From assembly GCA_038746745.1 (NCBI GenBank), contig JBCDKJ010000005.1:1-64000 (forward strand): 64,000 bases of DNA. The letters run 5' to 3'. Positions 9,000 to 17,998 of the stretch are shown in pieces (positions within the stretch are counted from its first letter, which is position 1; the number at the start of each line of letters is the position of its first letter). The translations under genes and the position numbers were made by a program. The stretch comes from JANQIO01 sp038746745 (GTDB lineage Bacteria > Pseudomonadota > Gammaproteobacteria > Pseudomonadales > Halieaceae). A model generated the notes under the pieces. The model saw nothing but the letters and a program-made list of their open reading frames with translations. It was not told where the DNA came from and ran no database searches.

Positions 9000-11180
9000 C
9001 TACCAGGATTTGGAGACCTCGACGAAGTAGCCGCGGGGTGACCCGGGGAAATTAAATGCACCAAGTGTTGGGCCAAAGACTGCCGGGATCTGATTGGTGG
9101 TATCGAAAAAACCGGACGTGGTGAATTCGTCGTCCAGCAGGTTGTCGACCCGCAACATCACGCTGAACGGACCTGGCTCCCAGAACAGCGAGGCATCGAA
9201 GACTTCATAGCTGGGCACTAACTGTCCGCCGAAGCCAACGCGGTCATCCACAGCATCCATGCCCAGAGCAACCGCCATGTTCCAGCGCGGTAACTGGTAG
9301 CGCGTCCAGATGCCTAGCTGGTTTTCCGGCGCATTAATAAACTGCCCGTCGATTTCGTTTGGGATGCCATCACCCTCGCCGGTCACATCCTCTTTGATGC
9401 TGGTGTCGTTGTAGGCATACGCCACGGTAATGACCCAGTTATCTGTGATGTCAGCCGTGACGTCGAACTCAAATCCCTGGCTTTCAATCTCGCCAATCGG
9501 CACCTGCCGGTTCACGCGAGGGTCGAATACATCGGGGTCGGGTTGTAGCAGGTTTTCCCTTACGATCTGGTAGGCCACCAGGCTGGACTGCAAACGACCG
9601 CCGAACAGTGCGGTCTTGATACCCACTTCATACATCTCACCTACCGTAGGGTCGAACGGCCCGCCGGTCTCTTCGTTCTGCACGCCGGCGTTCTGCGGCT
9701 CAAAACTTTCTGACCACTGCGCGTAGACGGAGACTTCATCACTGATCTGATATACCAGCCCCACCCGCAGTGAGGTATCACTGTCGTCAAATGTATCCAC
9801 CGAGGTCAGGCCGGAGAGATTGGTAAAGTCGGATTCATCCTCAAATTCGTCGTAGCGCACGCCAACGGTTGCTATCCACTGCTCCCAACTAAACTCACCC
9901 AGCAGGTAGGCCCCAGCCCGATACTGCTCCGTGTCGGTAAAGGTGTTGCTGATGTCGTAAGTGCTGGGGTCTGCAAGGCCGTACTGAGGATTACTGATAC
10001 TGAGGGCCGGGACCGCACCGAACAAAAATGCCGGGTTAGCACCGCCATTGCGGAAGTTGAGTGTCTCTTCGTAGACATCAAAGCCCGCCAGCACCCGCGT
10101 CTCAACGGCCCCCAGATCAAACTGCCAGATCAGATTGGCCCCCGCGCTGAGAATCTCGCGGTCGCGGTTCTGGTCGACGTAGCTGCGCTCAATGAGATCG
10201 GGGTCTCGATCCTCAAACACCACAATGGGACCATGCCACTGCTGGGTCTCCTCACCATCTATATAACGTAGGGAGCTGTTCCAGGATAGGTGTGTTCCGA
10301 CACTGCCTTCCAATCTCAAGTTGAAGTAGTCCGTATCGAGCATCATGCCGTCAGAGGGCTCATTGTGGTTCCACTCGATATCGGAGATAAAGTCGCCGTT
10401 TTCCTCCACCAGCACACCGCGTAAGCGGCTACCGGGAAGCTCCTGGTCATAGCGCGTGAACTGCAGCGTTGCCAGCGTGCTGCCAAACGCCTGCGAAAGT
10501 GCAAAATCGTAGATGCCGGTCTCGTTTCCCGTGTTCTCCTGAAACAGGTCGCGCTCTTCGTGAAACAGTCCAATGCGGCCTGCCAAACCCTTTACTGGCA
10601 GTTCGCCCGAGACCTCACCGGACAGACCGCGTCGATCAAAGTTGCCCAGAATCGCTCGCACGTTGGCTTCGAAGGCTTCGGTGGGCCGTTTGGTCACGTA
10701 GTTGAAAAGCCCCCCTGGTGCACCCACGCCATACAGCATGCCTGCAGGGCCCTTCAAGAAATCGACTTGCTCAATATTAAAAAGCTGAGGGACAGCAAAA
10801 CCCACCAAAGGATCTCCACGAAGGCCGTCGTAAAAGATGTCTTGCTGACGGAAACCGCGCGCCGTTACGCCGGCATAGCTAAACGTCGTGACGCCGGAAA
10901 TATTTCTGTACAAGTCACCCGCTTCACGGGCGCCCTGATCTCTTATCAGCGCCTCGGGGATACTCGTAATTGACTGCGACGCCTCCAGCGGCGCCAGCGG
11001 CAGCTTTCCCGTTTGCGTCTCACCGATGCGATAGAGCTTGCTGGCGCGCCCGGTAACAATGACAGTCTCAATGGGGTTCTGCGGGGCAGCCTCTCCAACC
11101 TCAGAAGACTTCTCATTTTGCTGGGACAGCGCGGCGCTGGCTAATAGCAACAAAAACGTTATCGAGAAAATTCTGGTCAT
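9000..11180 (-). CDS. TonB-dependent siderophore receptor
   Basis: I place the start at the ATG at 11180 (726 residues), because GAGGT sits just upstream and the signal peptide MTRIFSITFLLLLASAALS begins there; a longer frame from 11228 adds an unlikely 16-residue leader. The plug contains ARGFRQQDIFYDGL and VDFLKGPAGMLYGVGAPGG, as in siderophore receptors. The barrel ends in a C-terminal Trp. A candidate Fur operator lies about 60 bases upstream. The next gene downstream is a second receptor of the same class, so the pair probably widens the range of iron chelates taken up. Confidence 0.9.
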   Translation of the reverse strand: MTRIFSITFLLLLASAALSQQNEKSSEVGEAAPQNPIETVIVTGRASKLYRIGETQTGKLPLAPLEASQSITSIPEALIRDQGAREAGDLYRNISGVTTFSYAGVTARGFRQQDIFYDGLRGDPLVGFAVPQLFNIEQVDFLKGPAGMLYGVGAPGGLFNYVTKRPTEAFEANVRAILGNFDRRGLSGEVSGELPVKGLAGRIGLFHEERDLFQENTGNETGIYDFALSQAFGSTLATLQFTRYDQELPGSRLRGVLVEENGDFISDIEWNHNEPSDGMMLDTDYFNLRLEGSVGTHLSWNSSLRYIDGEETQQWHGPIVVFEDRDPDLIERSYVDQNRDREILSAGANLIWQFDLGAVETRVLAGFDVYEETLNFRNGGANPAFLFGAVPALSISNPQYGLADPSTYDISNTFTDTEQYRAGAYLLGEFSWEQWIATVGVRYDEFEDESDFTNLSGLTSVDTFDDSDTSLRVGLVYQISDEVSVYAQWSESFEPQNAGVQNEETGGPFDPTVGEMYEVGIKTALFGGRLQSSLVAYQIVRENLLQPDPDVFDPRVNRQVPIGEIESQGFEFDVTADITDNWVITVAYAYNDTSIKEDVTGEGDGIPNEIDGQFINAPENQLGIWTRYQLPRWNMAVALGMDAVDDRVGFGGQLVPSYEVFDASLFWEPGPFSVMLRVDNLLDDEFTTSGFFDTTNQIPAVFGPTLGAFNFPGSPRGYFVEVSKSW

Positions 11181-11241
11181 GGGATACCTCGGGAAAAACG
11201 GCGGAGCGTGTACCGCGTAAAAGCGCAAGCATAATAACGGG

Positions 11242-11260
11242 AATGAGACTCAATCGCATC
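11242..11260 (-). promoter_or_regulatory. Possible Fur box
   Basis: The 19-mer AATGAGACTCAATCGCATC agrees at 15 of 19 positions with a common gammaproteobacterial Fur operator (AATGAGAATCATTCTCATT) when compared by eye. It lies about 60 bases upstream of the start of a siderophore-type TonB receptor, where iron control is expected. The right half is weak, so this is tentative. Confidence 0.4.
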
Positions 11261-11361
11261 TGTAAAATGCACATCGACAGGAGCTGTGTGGGCGCTGGGG
11301 AGTCGGGAGCTGAAACGATTAACCGCTGAGCGAGGACAGCGGGGTTACGCAGCGACGAGTG

Positions 11362-13068
11362 CTAGTAAATAGCCTTCATCAGCGTTTGCAGGTTGCGCCG
11401 GTCTCGCTCGCCCTTCATCAGTTGCTTCAGGCGCGGCTTGAGATCGGGATTGGCCTCTGCCTGATTGGCCAGGGTCTCAATGGCGGCACGGCGAATGTTG
11501 TCGTCCTGACCGCGGTCAGCGTAGTTGAACACCGTGTTCACGGCCTGACTTTCGAGTTCCTGCTTGCCGAGTGCCTTCAGCGTGTTCACCTTCACACGGT
11601 CATTGCTCTCAGCATCCAGGTGTTTGCGCAGCATTTCCTGCGATTCTGCCGATGGCAGATTACCCAGTGCATCCGCTGCGCGGGCGCGAAGCTTAGGATC
11701 ATCACGATCCAGGTAGTCCCCCACCCCCTCTACATGATCAAGGTCGCCGCTGTTACCTACCGCTGTGAGCAAGGCGGCAGCGCGATCATCGCTGGTGGTG
11801 GCGTAGAGTTGCGCCATCAAACGGTCTGACAGCGCCTGCCCAAAGTCGCAGTCCGCCTGGGTGCGCGATATGATGCCCAGCACCATCATGGCACTGTTGG
11901 CGATTTCGGCATCGTCGCCACTGAGGTCTGCATTTTCTGCATACCCGAACAGCATCTCCAGATCGCTCTCAGCGATGGGGTTTTCTGAATATCGCAGGGC
12001 CATCAGGCTGCGGAATCGCGCGTTGTCATCCAGTGCGGTATCCACCGCCAGATCAGCAAGTAGCGCGTGCGCATTGGGCGTATCGGCCTTGCCAATCATC
12101 AACAGCAATCGCTTCTCAAAATCATCAGACAACGCATCGCCACGAATCTGATCGCCGATGGCAGACAGATAAATATCGTTGTCGTAGAGGAAATCCTTGA
12201 GTGCCTGCCGCGATGCCCCATCCAGTGTTGCGAGTCGCTGGAGAAAGTCATCTACACTGGCCAGCGGGTTGCGCGGTTCGGGCGGGTAGATCTCAGCCAG
12301 CGGAATCTGTGGCCAATCCAGCGGGTTCATTGGCAGTTTCGGCAGGCGCGCATCCGCAGGAATGACTGTGGACAGGCGCTCTACATTCAGCCGCTGCCGA
12401 ACGCGGATATTCAGATCGTTGCCACCACTCAGCTCGATATCGCTGCGCCCGGTGACCTTCGTATGCCAGCAGTTATCGCTGCGAAAAGTGAACTCGTCTG
12501 AATGCACAATCGCCTCCGACAAGTTAAAGGCGCTGCCCCCACTGGGCCGCAGTCGGGTATACTGCTGCCGAGAGCGAGTACGGGTTCCGTCGGGCAGGCG
12601 CAGGTAGCGGGCTTCATACTGCCCTAACGTATCGGCTTCATTAACGGTGTAACTCGCCGGATTAGCGCCGGCTGGCGCCGGGTTCAGGTGTAGTGTTTCG
12701 TATATGCCATTGAGCTTTTCGCGATCCTCGGGCTTGAGGTCTGCGTTGTAATGCCAAGTACTCACCCGACCGGTGCTGCGCTTGATTTTCGCAGCGAAAG
12801 GCACCGAATAGGCCGGCGACGATCCCGACTCTGCGTCGACGCGGACGCTGGGTTGGTAAAGCTCAAACCCCAGCCAATAGAACTCCTCTGCAGCCAGCAG
12901 TTCGCGATACAGCAGGGTACCTGTGAGCTCGAGTCGGCTCACTGAGCTGCCATCGGGCAGAGAAAACTGGGTCGCCGAAACGGACTTAAAGTCCTGTGCG
13001 GTTAAACAAGACTCCGCTGCGGCCTGGCTAACCCAGGCCGCCAGCAGGGATACAACAAGGCGTTTCAC
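11362..13068 (-). CDS. Secreted vitellogenin/MTP-like lipid-transfer module with helical repeats
   Basis: A 568-residue protein with a signal peptide cleaved near residue 19. Residues about 25-230 are beta-rich and contain KLNGIYETLHLN (118-129) and YTVNEADTLGQYEARYLR (140-157). These match in order and spacing the segments around the N-terminal barrel of animal large lipid transfer proteins, where a GI-x-L-Q helix is followed by an E-x-G-x-C-x-T-x-Y strand pair. Residues 270-568 are paired helices. They include LLTAVGNSGDLDHVEGVGDYL (433-453), close to the ALGNAGHP segment of vitellogenins, and then LRARAADALGNLP. HEAT-repeat tools would also call this region. It ends where the lipid-cavity beta-sheets of MTP would begin. 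It starts two bases after the upstream lipoprotein gene. Lipid binding is inference. Confidence 0.7.
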   Translation of the reverse strand: MKRLVVSLLAAWVSQAAAESCLTAQDFKSVSATQFSLPDGSSVSRLELTGTLLYRELLAAEEFYWLGFELYQPSVRVDAESGSSPAYSVPFAAKIKRSTGRVSTWHYNADLKPEDREKLNGIYETLHLNPAPAGANPASYTVNEADTLGQYEARYLRLPDGTRTRSRQQYTRLRPSGGSAFNLSEAIVHSDEFTFRSDNCWHTKVTGRSDIELSGGNDLNIRVRQRLNVERLSTVIPADARLPKLPMNPLDWPQIPLAEIYPPEPRNPLASVDDFLQRLATLDGASRQALKDFLYDNDIYLSAIGDQIRGDALSDDFEKRLLLMIGKADTPNAHALLADLAVDTALDDNARFRSLMALRYSENPIAESDLEMLFGYAENADLSGDDAEIANSAMMVLGIISRTQADCDFGQALSDRLMAQLYATTSDDRAAALLTAVGNSGDLDHVEGVGDYLDRDDPKLRARAADALGNLPSAESQEMLRKHLDAESNDRVKVNTLKALGKQELESQAVNTVFNYADRGQDDNIRRAAIETLANQAEANPDLKPRLKQLMKGERDRRNLQTLMKAIY

Positions 13069-13070
13069 GT

Positions 13071-15023
13071 TTAGAAATTGAGGGTCTGCGAGCTACTGAA
13101 CAAGGTCCAGGTGCGGTCGTAGAGAGAACCTGTATTGTAGATAGTCTTACGACCCTCTTTGCGTTTGACCTTGCAACAAAACTTGTAAACCGGATAGCGC
13201 ACGAACAGATAGATCTCACCTTCAATCGCTTTCAGCTCGTTGGTGATATCCATCCCCAGAGTAATCCTGCTGTCTGTGAAGGCCTCGGTGAGGTCAGCCG
13301 TTCCGGTGATGGAGAAGTTCTCCGAGATGATCAGGAACGAGCCGCCCACGCCACCCGACGCGATCGCAAGATCAATCGATGCCTCTGCGAAGGCGGCGAT
13401 TTCCGCACTGAAAACGTCACCGGTAGCTGAGACCACCAGATTGTCGAAACCCACGCCGGCGCCGAAGCCAACGCTACCGGCGATCCCGGCATTGACCCTG
13501 ACCGGCACGATAAGAATGACAAAGCGCGCATCAAACAGGGCCTGCTCCTCTTCCCAGGTACGATCCCAGGAGCGCTGCAGTCGTTCTGAGACACTGTCGC
13601 TCTCATCAAACACCGATAGACCAAGAATGCTGACGCCCACGTTATAGCCGGCACCCAGGGTATCGCCAAAAGCGAATACGCCAGCTTCGGCGCCCAGCAG
13701 GGTGGCACTGTTGTCGAATATATAAATGTTGAAGTTTCCGAAGGACTCAAAAGAGGCCTCGGCGCGATTCTGTTTCACGAAGGCATCTGCGCCCAGGTTA
13801 AAGCCGATCGCAAATTTGCTGCGGTCGCCATAGGTGTTGCCAAAGCTTCTGTTGAAATTCAGCTCTGCATTATTCTGGGCACTGATGTTATCGCTACCCG
13901 ATACCTGACGCGTGTCACCACCCGTCGATGCAACCAGCGGGCTGATCTCCGTGATCTCGCTGGGCGAATACAAGGCGTATGGGACCTGGATTTCCAAGAC
14001 ATTGTTATCGTCGCGGTGCTCTACGTCTTCGCTGATATCAATTAACGTAAAGCGCAAGGTGACAATGTTTTCCTCAGCGTCAGGATTAAAGGCGTCCTGC
14101 AACGCGTGGGCGAGTTCGCCGTTCACGGTAATGTCCCAGGGGAAATAGTGCTCCTCAAAATCATTGGGGAAAGTGATGTCCATCGTGTCCACGTAGGCGA
14201 CATCTTCCTCAGTCCACAGGTGCGCGGTATAGGTCACGCCGCCGATGATCATTTCCGCAGCGACGCGCGCCTTCACAATGCCGGCTCCAAGCTTGGTGGC
14301 ATCGATATGCCCGATGATGTGAGACTCCACTTCATCCGGTGGGGTTGTCTCGTCGCGATCTTCGGGCGGCGGCTCGGGAATCAGAATAAAGCCCTCCGCC
14401 ACCACGATCTCATGCAGGATAAAGTCGTGATGCTGCTCGGAGTCGATAAGGATATCGCCATAGGTGGTCTCGTCGCCTTCACTGAAGCCACGCGACCGGT
14501 TGTCGGTGATATCGATATCTTCCGCCACGATGCCCGGCGCATCGATGTAGCCGACGATGAAATAGTCGCCAGCTTCAGTGACATCGCTTGGAATAATGAA
14601 CTGTGCGGTATACGTGGTTTCGCCTTCGACCACCTGTTCAATCATGAAGTCTCCCAGATCAAACGTCTCGGCTTCTTCGTTGTCTTCAAGCTGGGCGACC
14701 TTGCTGCGCTCGATCAGGTAGAAGTGCACCGGCACCAACTCGGCTTCAACGCCGACAGCGCGCACAGTGAAGGTGAATTCGATAAATTCACCGGGAGACG
14801 CCACATCGCTGGCCGTGGGCTGAACCACTGAAGCGCTGCCCACCGAACCTCCGGTGCCACCCTCAAGCGTCCCATCGCTATTGACGCCCACAGCGTCAGA
14901 GATATTGAGAAGCGTCAGGTTGGGACCAGGCAGTGGTGGCACATAGCTGTCGTTGCCATCGCTACATGCGACGATGAATGCGAACAAGCACAGCGCTGCG
15001 CCGTGCTTAAGGAAACGTGTCAT
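13071..15023 (-). CDS. Beta-rich lipoprotein, partner of the lipid-transfer-like gene
   Basis: A 650-residue protein with a lipoprotein signal (LCLFAFIVAC, lipidated Cys20). I recognise no family. Residues about 50-190 look like an Ig/CARDB-type fold (EFTFTVRAVG, YTAQFIIPSDVTEAGDYFIVGYID). Residues 380-620 are long amphipathic strands with Gly and Ala spacing (GIAGSVGFGAGVGFD, ASIDLAIASGGVGGSF). The stretch from ITLGMDITNELKAIEGEIYL onward resembles strands near the lipid cavity of MTP. A Lys/Arg-rich segment with two adjacent Cys follows near the C-terminus. The stop is two bases before the next gene, so the two are surely co-transcribed. I infer that it may supply the beta-sheet part of a split lipid carrier. 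Confidence 0.75.
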   Translation of the reverse strand: MTRFLKHGAALCLFAFIVACSDGNDSYVPPLPGPNLTLLNISDAVGVNSDGTLEGGTGGSVGSASVVQPTASDVASPGEFIEFTFTVRAVGVEAELVPVHFYLIERSKVAQLEDNEEAETFDLGDFMIEQVVEGETTYTAQFIIPSDVTEAGDYFIVGYIDAPGIVAEDIDITDNRSRGFSEGDETTYGDILIDSEQHHDFILHEIVVAEGFILIPEPPPEDRDETTPPDEVESHIIGHIDATKLGAGIVKARVAAEMIIGGVTYTAHLWTEEDVAYVDTMDITFPNDFEEHYFPWDITVNGELAHALQDAFNPDAEENIVTLRFTLIDISEDVEHRDDNNVLEIQVPYALYSPSEITEISPLVASTGGDTRQVSGSDNISAQNNAELNFNRSFGNTYGDRSKFAIGFNLGADAFVKQNRAEASFESFGNFNIYIFDNSATLLGAEAGVFAFGDTLGAGYNVGVSILGLSVFDESDSVSERLQRSWDRTWEEEQALFDARFVILIVPVRVNAGIAGSVGFGAGVGFDNLVVSATGDVFSAEIAAFAEASIDLAIASGGVGGSFLIISENFSITGTADLTEAFTDSRITLGMDITNELKAIEGEIYLFVRYPVYKFCCKVKRKEGRKTIYNTGSLYDRTWTLFSSSQTLNF

Positions 15024-15121
15024 GGGAGCCCCCCGGCTTGAATACTGCTTTTTTGTATTTTGTTGAATGTATAGGAATTTTCTCGCTTGTCCAGCACCCG
15101 CCGAGCACCGTTTGTATGAGG

Positions 15122-16141
15122 CTACTCCTGGTCTGGCGCAGCCGCGCGGCCGTCGGCACTTGAAACAGGCTGCTCTTCGGCCACAAAGCGGTCATAAAAG
15201 TCCGCAAACTGCTGATAGGTAAAGTCGATTGCCTGCTGGCTGATCGCTGCCTTTCCACCTATGAAATCGAAGCCGTGGTAACACCCTTCATACTCTCGAT
15301 AGGCAACCTCTACACCGGCGTCGCGCAGCGACTGCACATAGTCTGAGGTTTCCCAGTAAAAGGGCTCTAAGGTACCCACAAAGGTAATGGTAGGTGGAAG
15401 GCCGCGATTATCGGCTCCCCTCGCCGGTGCAGCGTAAGCGGGGACTGCCGCTTTCTGGCTGTGAATGTCGGCAAGGTAAGCACCCCAGCCGATACGATTC
15501 GTTTTGGTATTCCAGACGGGCGCTGCAATATCTCGCGCGGGATCCTTGGGCTGAGTGTCATCGATCATAGGATAAATCGGCATTTGAAAGGCAATATCAG
15601 CCTCACCGGTATCCCTGGCTTTCAGGCTGACGGCAGCGGTTAAGCCACCACCAGCGCTGTGGCCGGCAACCATGAATTTCTCTCCTGCGATACCCAGCTC
15701 AGACGCGTGCTGTTTTGCCCACACCAGCGTGTCGTAGCAATCGTCGAACCCTGCAGGAAATGGGCTGCTGAAGGCTTTTCGATAGTCTGGTGCAATCACG
15801 ACACAGGGACGCTGGCGCAGAAACCGCGCTATCAGCACAACGGCCTGTTCAGGGTTACCCATGATGTAGCCGCCGCCATGCAGATAAAGCAGCGCAGGCA
15901 GATCGTTTTCAGCCTGCTGTGGCCGATAAATCACCACGCGAAACTCGCCGCTGCCATCACTGCACGGTATCAGCCGTTCTTCGAGGTGAAAGCCCTCGAT
16001 TGTCTTAGGTTTGTGAAAGCGCCGCCCCAGATAGTTGACGAGGCGAACGAGCCAACTAAGGCTAAACAGAGTGGGCAGCCACATCGTTAGCCGATACGTG
16101 CTCTTTAAGTCTGGATGCAGCATGTCTTTGGTAACGCGCAT
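15122..16141 (-). CDS. HSL-family alpha/beta hydrolase (esterase/lipase)
   Basis: A 339-residue member of the hormone-sensitive-lipase group. The oxyanion-hole motif HGGG is at 88-91, the nucleophile Ser162 lies in GHSAGG (160-165), and His289 lies in CYHGFDF. The expected catalytic Asp before the last helices is a Glu here (GTLEPFYWE, Glu259), an uncommon but known exchange. The N-terminus has a hydrophobic segment (residues about 19-38) that could be a membrane anchor. It is first in a three-gene minus-strand run with the beta-rich lipoprotein and the lipid-transfer-like protein, suggesting work on acyl esters delivered by them. Confidence 0.85.
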   Translation of the reverse strand: MRVTKDMLHPDLKSTYRLTMWLPTLFSLSWLVRLVNYLGRRFHKPKTIEGFHLEERLIPCSDGSGEFRVVIYRPQQAENDLPALLYLHGGGYIMGNPEQAVVLIARFLRQRPCVVIAPDYRKAFSSPFPAGFDDCYDTLVWAKQHASELGIAGEKFMVAGHSAGGGLTAAVSLKARDTGEADIAFQMPIYPMIDDTQPKDPARDIAAPVWNTKTNRIGWGAYLADIHSQKAAVPAYAAPARGADNRGLPPTITFVGTLEPFYWETSDYVQSLRDAGVEVAYREYEGCYHGFDFIGGKAAISQQAIDFTYQQFADFYDRFVAEEQPVSSADGRAAAPDQE

Positions 16142-16481
16142 TGCCGGTCTCCTGCGGTATTGAACGTAGGTCGGTTTAGCTACAAGAAAAACAGAAAAAA
16201 GGCGCCGTTACGACCCCAGGCAGGGCACCAGCGCGCTGCATCGGCTCATCACCAGGATACGAATTCTTGGCAGACCCCGTACTGGCCAGCGCCTGGGAAT
16301 CCCGCTCAGACAAGTGCGACCTCCAGGCGCATTGACATGCGACCACCTGTGTTGAGCATCTGGATTCTGTAAGCGAGCAATTTCTTGTCAGAGCATTTAT
16401 GACCTCGCGCACAAAAACCTCGATAATCGAACATTCCCGATAATTTGTAAGCAAACTAACCTCGACGCAACAAAGCAGCCT
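16142..16481. other. 340-base divergent intergenic region
   Basis: This lies between the divergently transcribed esterase and acyltransferase genes and must hold both promoters. It has AT-rich patches around 16180-16200 and 16375-16450. I find no convincing promoter hexamers, operator, RNA gene or reading frame with coding character. Confidence 0.5.
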
Positions 16482-17666
16482 ATGACAGAAATGCATCACG
16501 ACTCACCGACGCGCTACCACGGGCTCGACTTTTTAAGGGCCCTGATGATGAGCCTTGGGGTCGTATTGCACACAGCGCAGATTTATCTGACGGTAAACGC
16601 AGTAGACTACTACTGGGACAGCGCGCGCTCGCCGTCGATGGATGTTCTTCTGTTTTTTATCAATACGTTCCGCATGCCGGTGTTCTTTCTGCTGTCCGGA
16701 TTTTTCACCGCCCTGCTGCTGGAGCGGCGCGGTGAGTCGGCCATGCTAACAAACCGCTGGCAGCGCATTGGTCTGCCATTTCTGATTTTCCTGCCGCCTC
16801 TGGCGCTGATCATGACAGGCTTGAGAGTCATCGCGCGACACGTGATGCAAACCGGAGAATTTGGATTCGACCCCGCTCTGCTCGACGCTGCTCACCCGGT
16901 TTGGGACAACACGCACAACCTCTGGTTTCTCTATTATCTGAGCATGCACCTCGTCACCCTGTGGCTGGTGTTAGCGGCATGGCGCCGACTTGGCAGCAGA
17001 ACGCAGGCAGGCCTGTCTACCTTACTCGCGGAACGCGCCATTTATACACGCTCGCTGCTCGTTGCGATGTCACTGCTGCTTGCTGCGCTAGGCGCAACCG
17101 AGTGGTCCGGTCGCGTCACAGCAAAGCTGAGCTTTGTGCCATCGCTGTGGGTGTATCTCAACTTTGGACTGTGTTTCGGCTTCGGCTGGCTGCTGTACTG
17201 GCGGCGGCAAGACCTTGAGGTATTGGCATCGCGCTGGCGCAAGGATCTGATCATTGCAAGCGTTCTATTCTTGATGGCCACCGCGCTGGTGCTTACCAAG
17301 GCGCCTGTGGAGGCAGCGAGCTACCCACTGCAGCATACTCTGCTTTGCCTGGTGACAGGTTTTTCAATCGTTCACTACATGCTGGGGTTTGTTGGTCTGT
17401 TTTGTCGATTTAGCCAGCGGCACAACCCCTGGGTGCGTTACTTCTCCGACAGTGCATACTGGATATTCATCTTTCACTCGATACCCCTGGTCGCCGTGGC
17501 CCTGCTACTGCACGACCTGGCTGCCCCGGCAGAAATCAAATTCCTGGTCGTTTGTATCTCTACACTGGCACTGTGCCTGGTGAGCTATCAGGGTTTTGTG
17601 CGCAATAGCGCTATCGGTCAACTGCTGAACGGTCGCAGAATCAACTCGACTCCCTGGCACGATTAG
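16482..17666 (+). CDS. Acyltransferase family membrane protein, OpgC-like
   Basis: A 394-residue polytopic protein with about ten membrane helices. The N-terminus has the Acyltransferase_3 pattern: YHGLDFLRALMMSLGVVLH, with a conserved His at the end of helix 1, then FRMPVFFLLSGFFTALLL in helix 2. This resembles OpgC/MdoC, which adds succinyl groups to periplasmic glucans, and other O-acyltransferases of surface carbohydrates. The donor and acceptor cannot be read here, and no glucan synthesis genes are adjacent. A second in-frame ATG at 16491 is possible. Confidence 0.85.
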   Translation: MTEMHHDSPTRYHGLDFLRALMMSLGVVLHTAQIYLTVNAVDYYWDSARSPSMDVLLFFINTFRMPVFFLLSGFFTALLLERRGESAMLTNRWQRIGLPFLIFLPPLALIMTGLRVIARHVMQTGEFGFDPALLDAAHPVWDNTHNLWFLYYLSMHLVTLWLVLAAWRRLGSRTQAGLSTLLAERAIYTRSLLVAMSLLLAALGATEWSGRVTAKLSFVPSLWVYLNFGLCFGFGWLLYWRRQDLEVLASRWRKDLIIASVLFLMATALVLTKAPVEAASYPLQHTLLCLVTGFSIVHYMLGFVGLFCRFSQRHNPWVRYFSDSAYWIFIFHSIPLVAVALLLHDLAAPAEIKFLVVCISTLALCLVSYQGFVRNSAIGQLLNGRRINSTPWHD

Positions 17667-17998
17667 CAGCCGCTGCGCCCTCGTCTACAAGGGCTGTGCG
17701 TGGGCATGAAAGGCGCGACGCCTCTTTGAAATTTTTCAATCACTTTTGACGTAGAACAGGCTCCGGAAGCAATGCTAGTAGCTGCAAAGAGGCCATAAGT
17801 CGCGATTATCGCGGCTTGCGCTAGCATTGCAGAAATTATTTCTCCAATAAAATCAACACCTTATATCGCAGTCGCAAACAGACACACCCGCAGGCAACCG
17901 CTACCGCCTCGTACATTCATGAGTGTCCACTTTTATTGACACTTTCCTAGCGCAGCACGATCATGGGTGTTAAACCTTGCTGTTTTAAGGACTGTGGT
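17667..17998. other. 332-base intergenic region with nested inverted repeats
   Basis: This lies between the acyltransferase and the TonB receptor, both on the plus strand. It contains the nested inverted repeat described separately and an AT-rich stretch at 17831-17870. No reading frame in it looks coding. Confidence 0.6.
17769..17830 (+). repeat. Nested inverted repeat upstream of TonB receptor
   Basis: The outer arms GCAATGCTAG (17769-17778) and CTAGCATTGC (17821-17830) are perfect 10-base complements. Between them AAGTCGCGA (17797-17805) and TCGCGGCTT (17809-17817) can pair over nine positions with one G-U. No T-tract follows, so it is not a simple terminator of the upstream gene. It ends 168 bases before the receptor start and could be an operator or a leader-RNA structure. 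Confidence 0.55.

Noticed and set aside
11359..12607. Plus-strand open frames opposite the lipid-transfer-like gene
   Set aside because: They are antisense shadows: no signal sequence, domain or ribosome binding site, while the minus frame is continuous with clear motifs.
16115..16372. Small plus-strand frame between the esterase and the acyltransferase
   Set aside because: It begins inside the opposite-strand esterase gene, has no ribosome binding site and its translation has no coding character.
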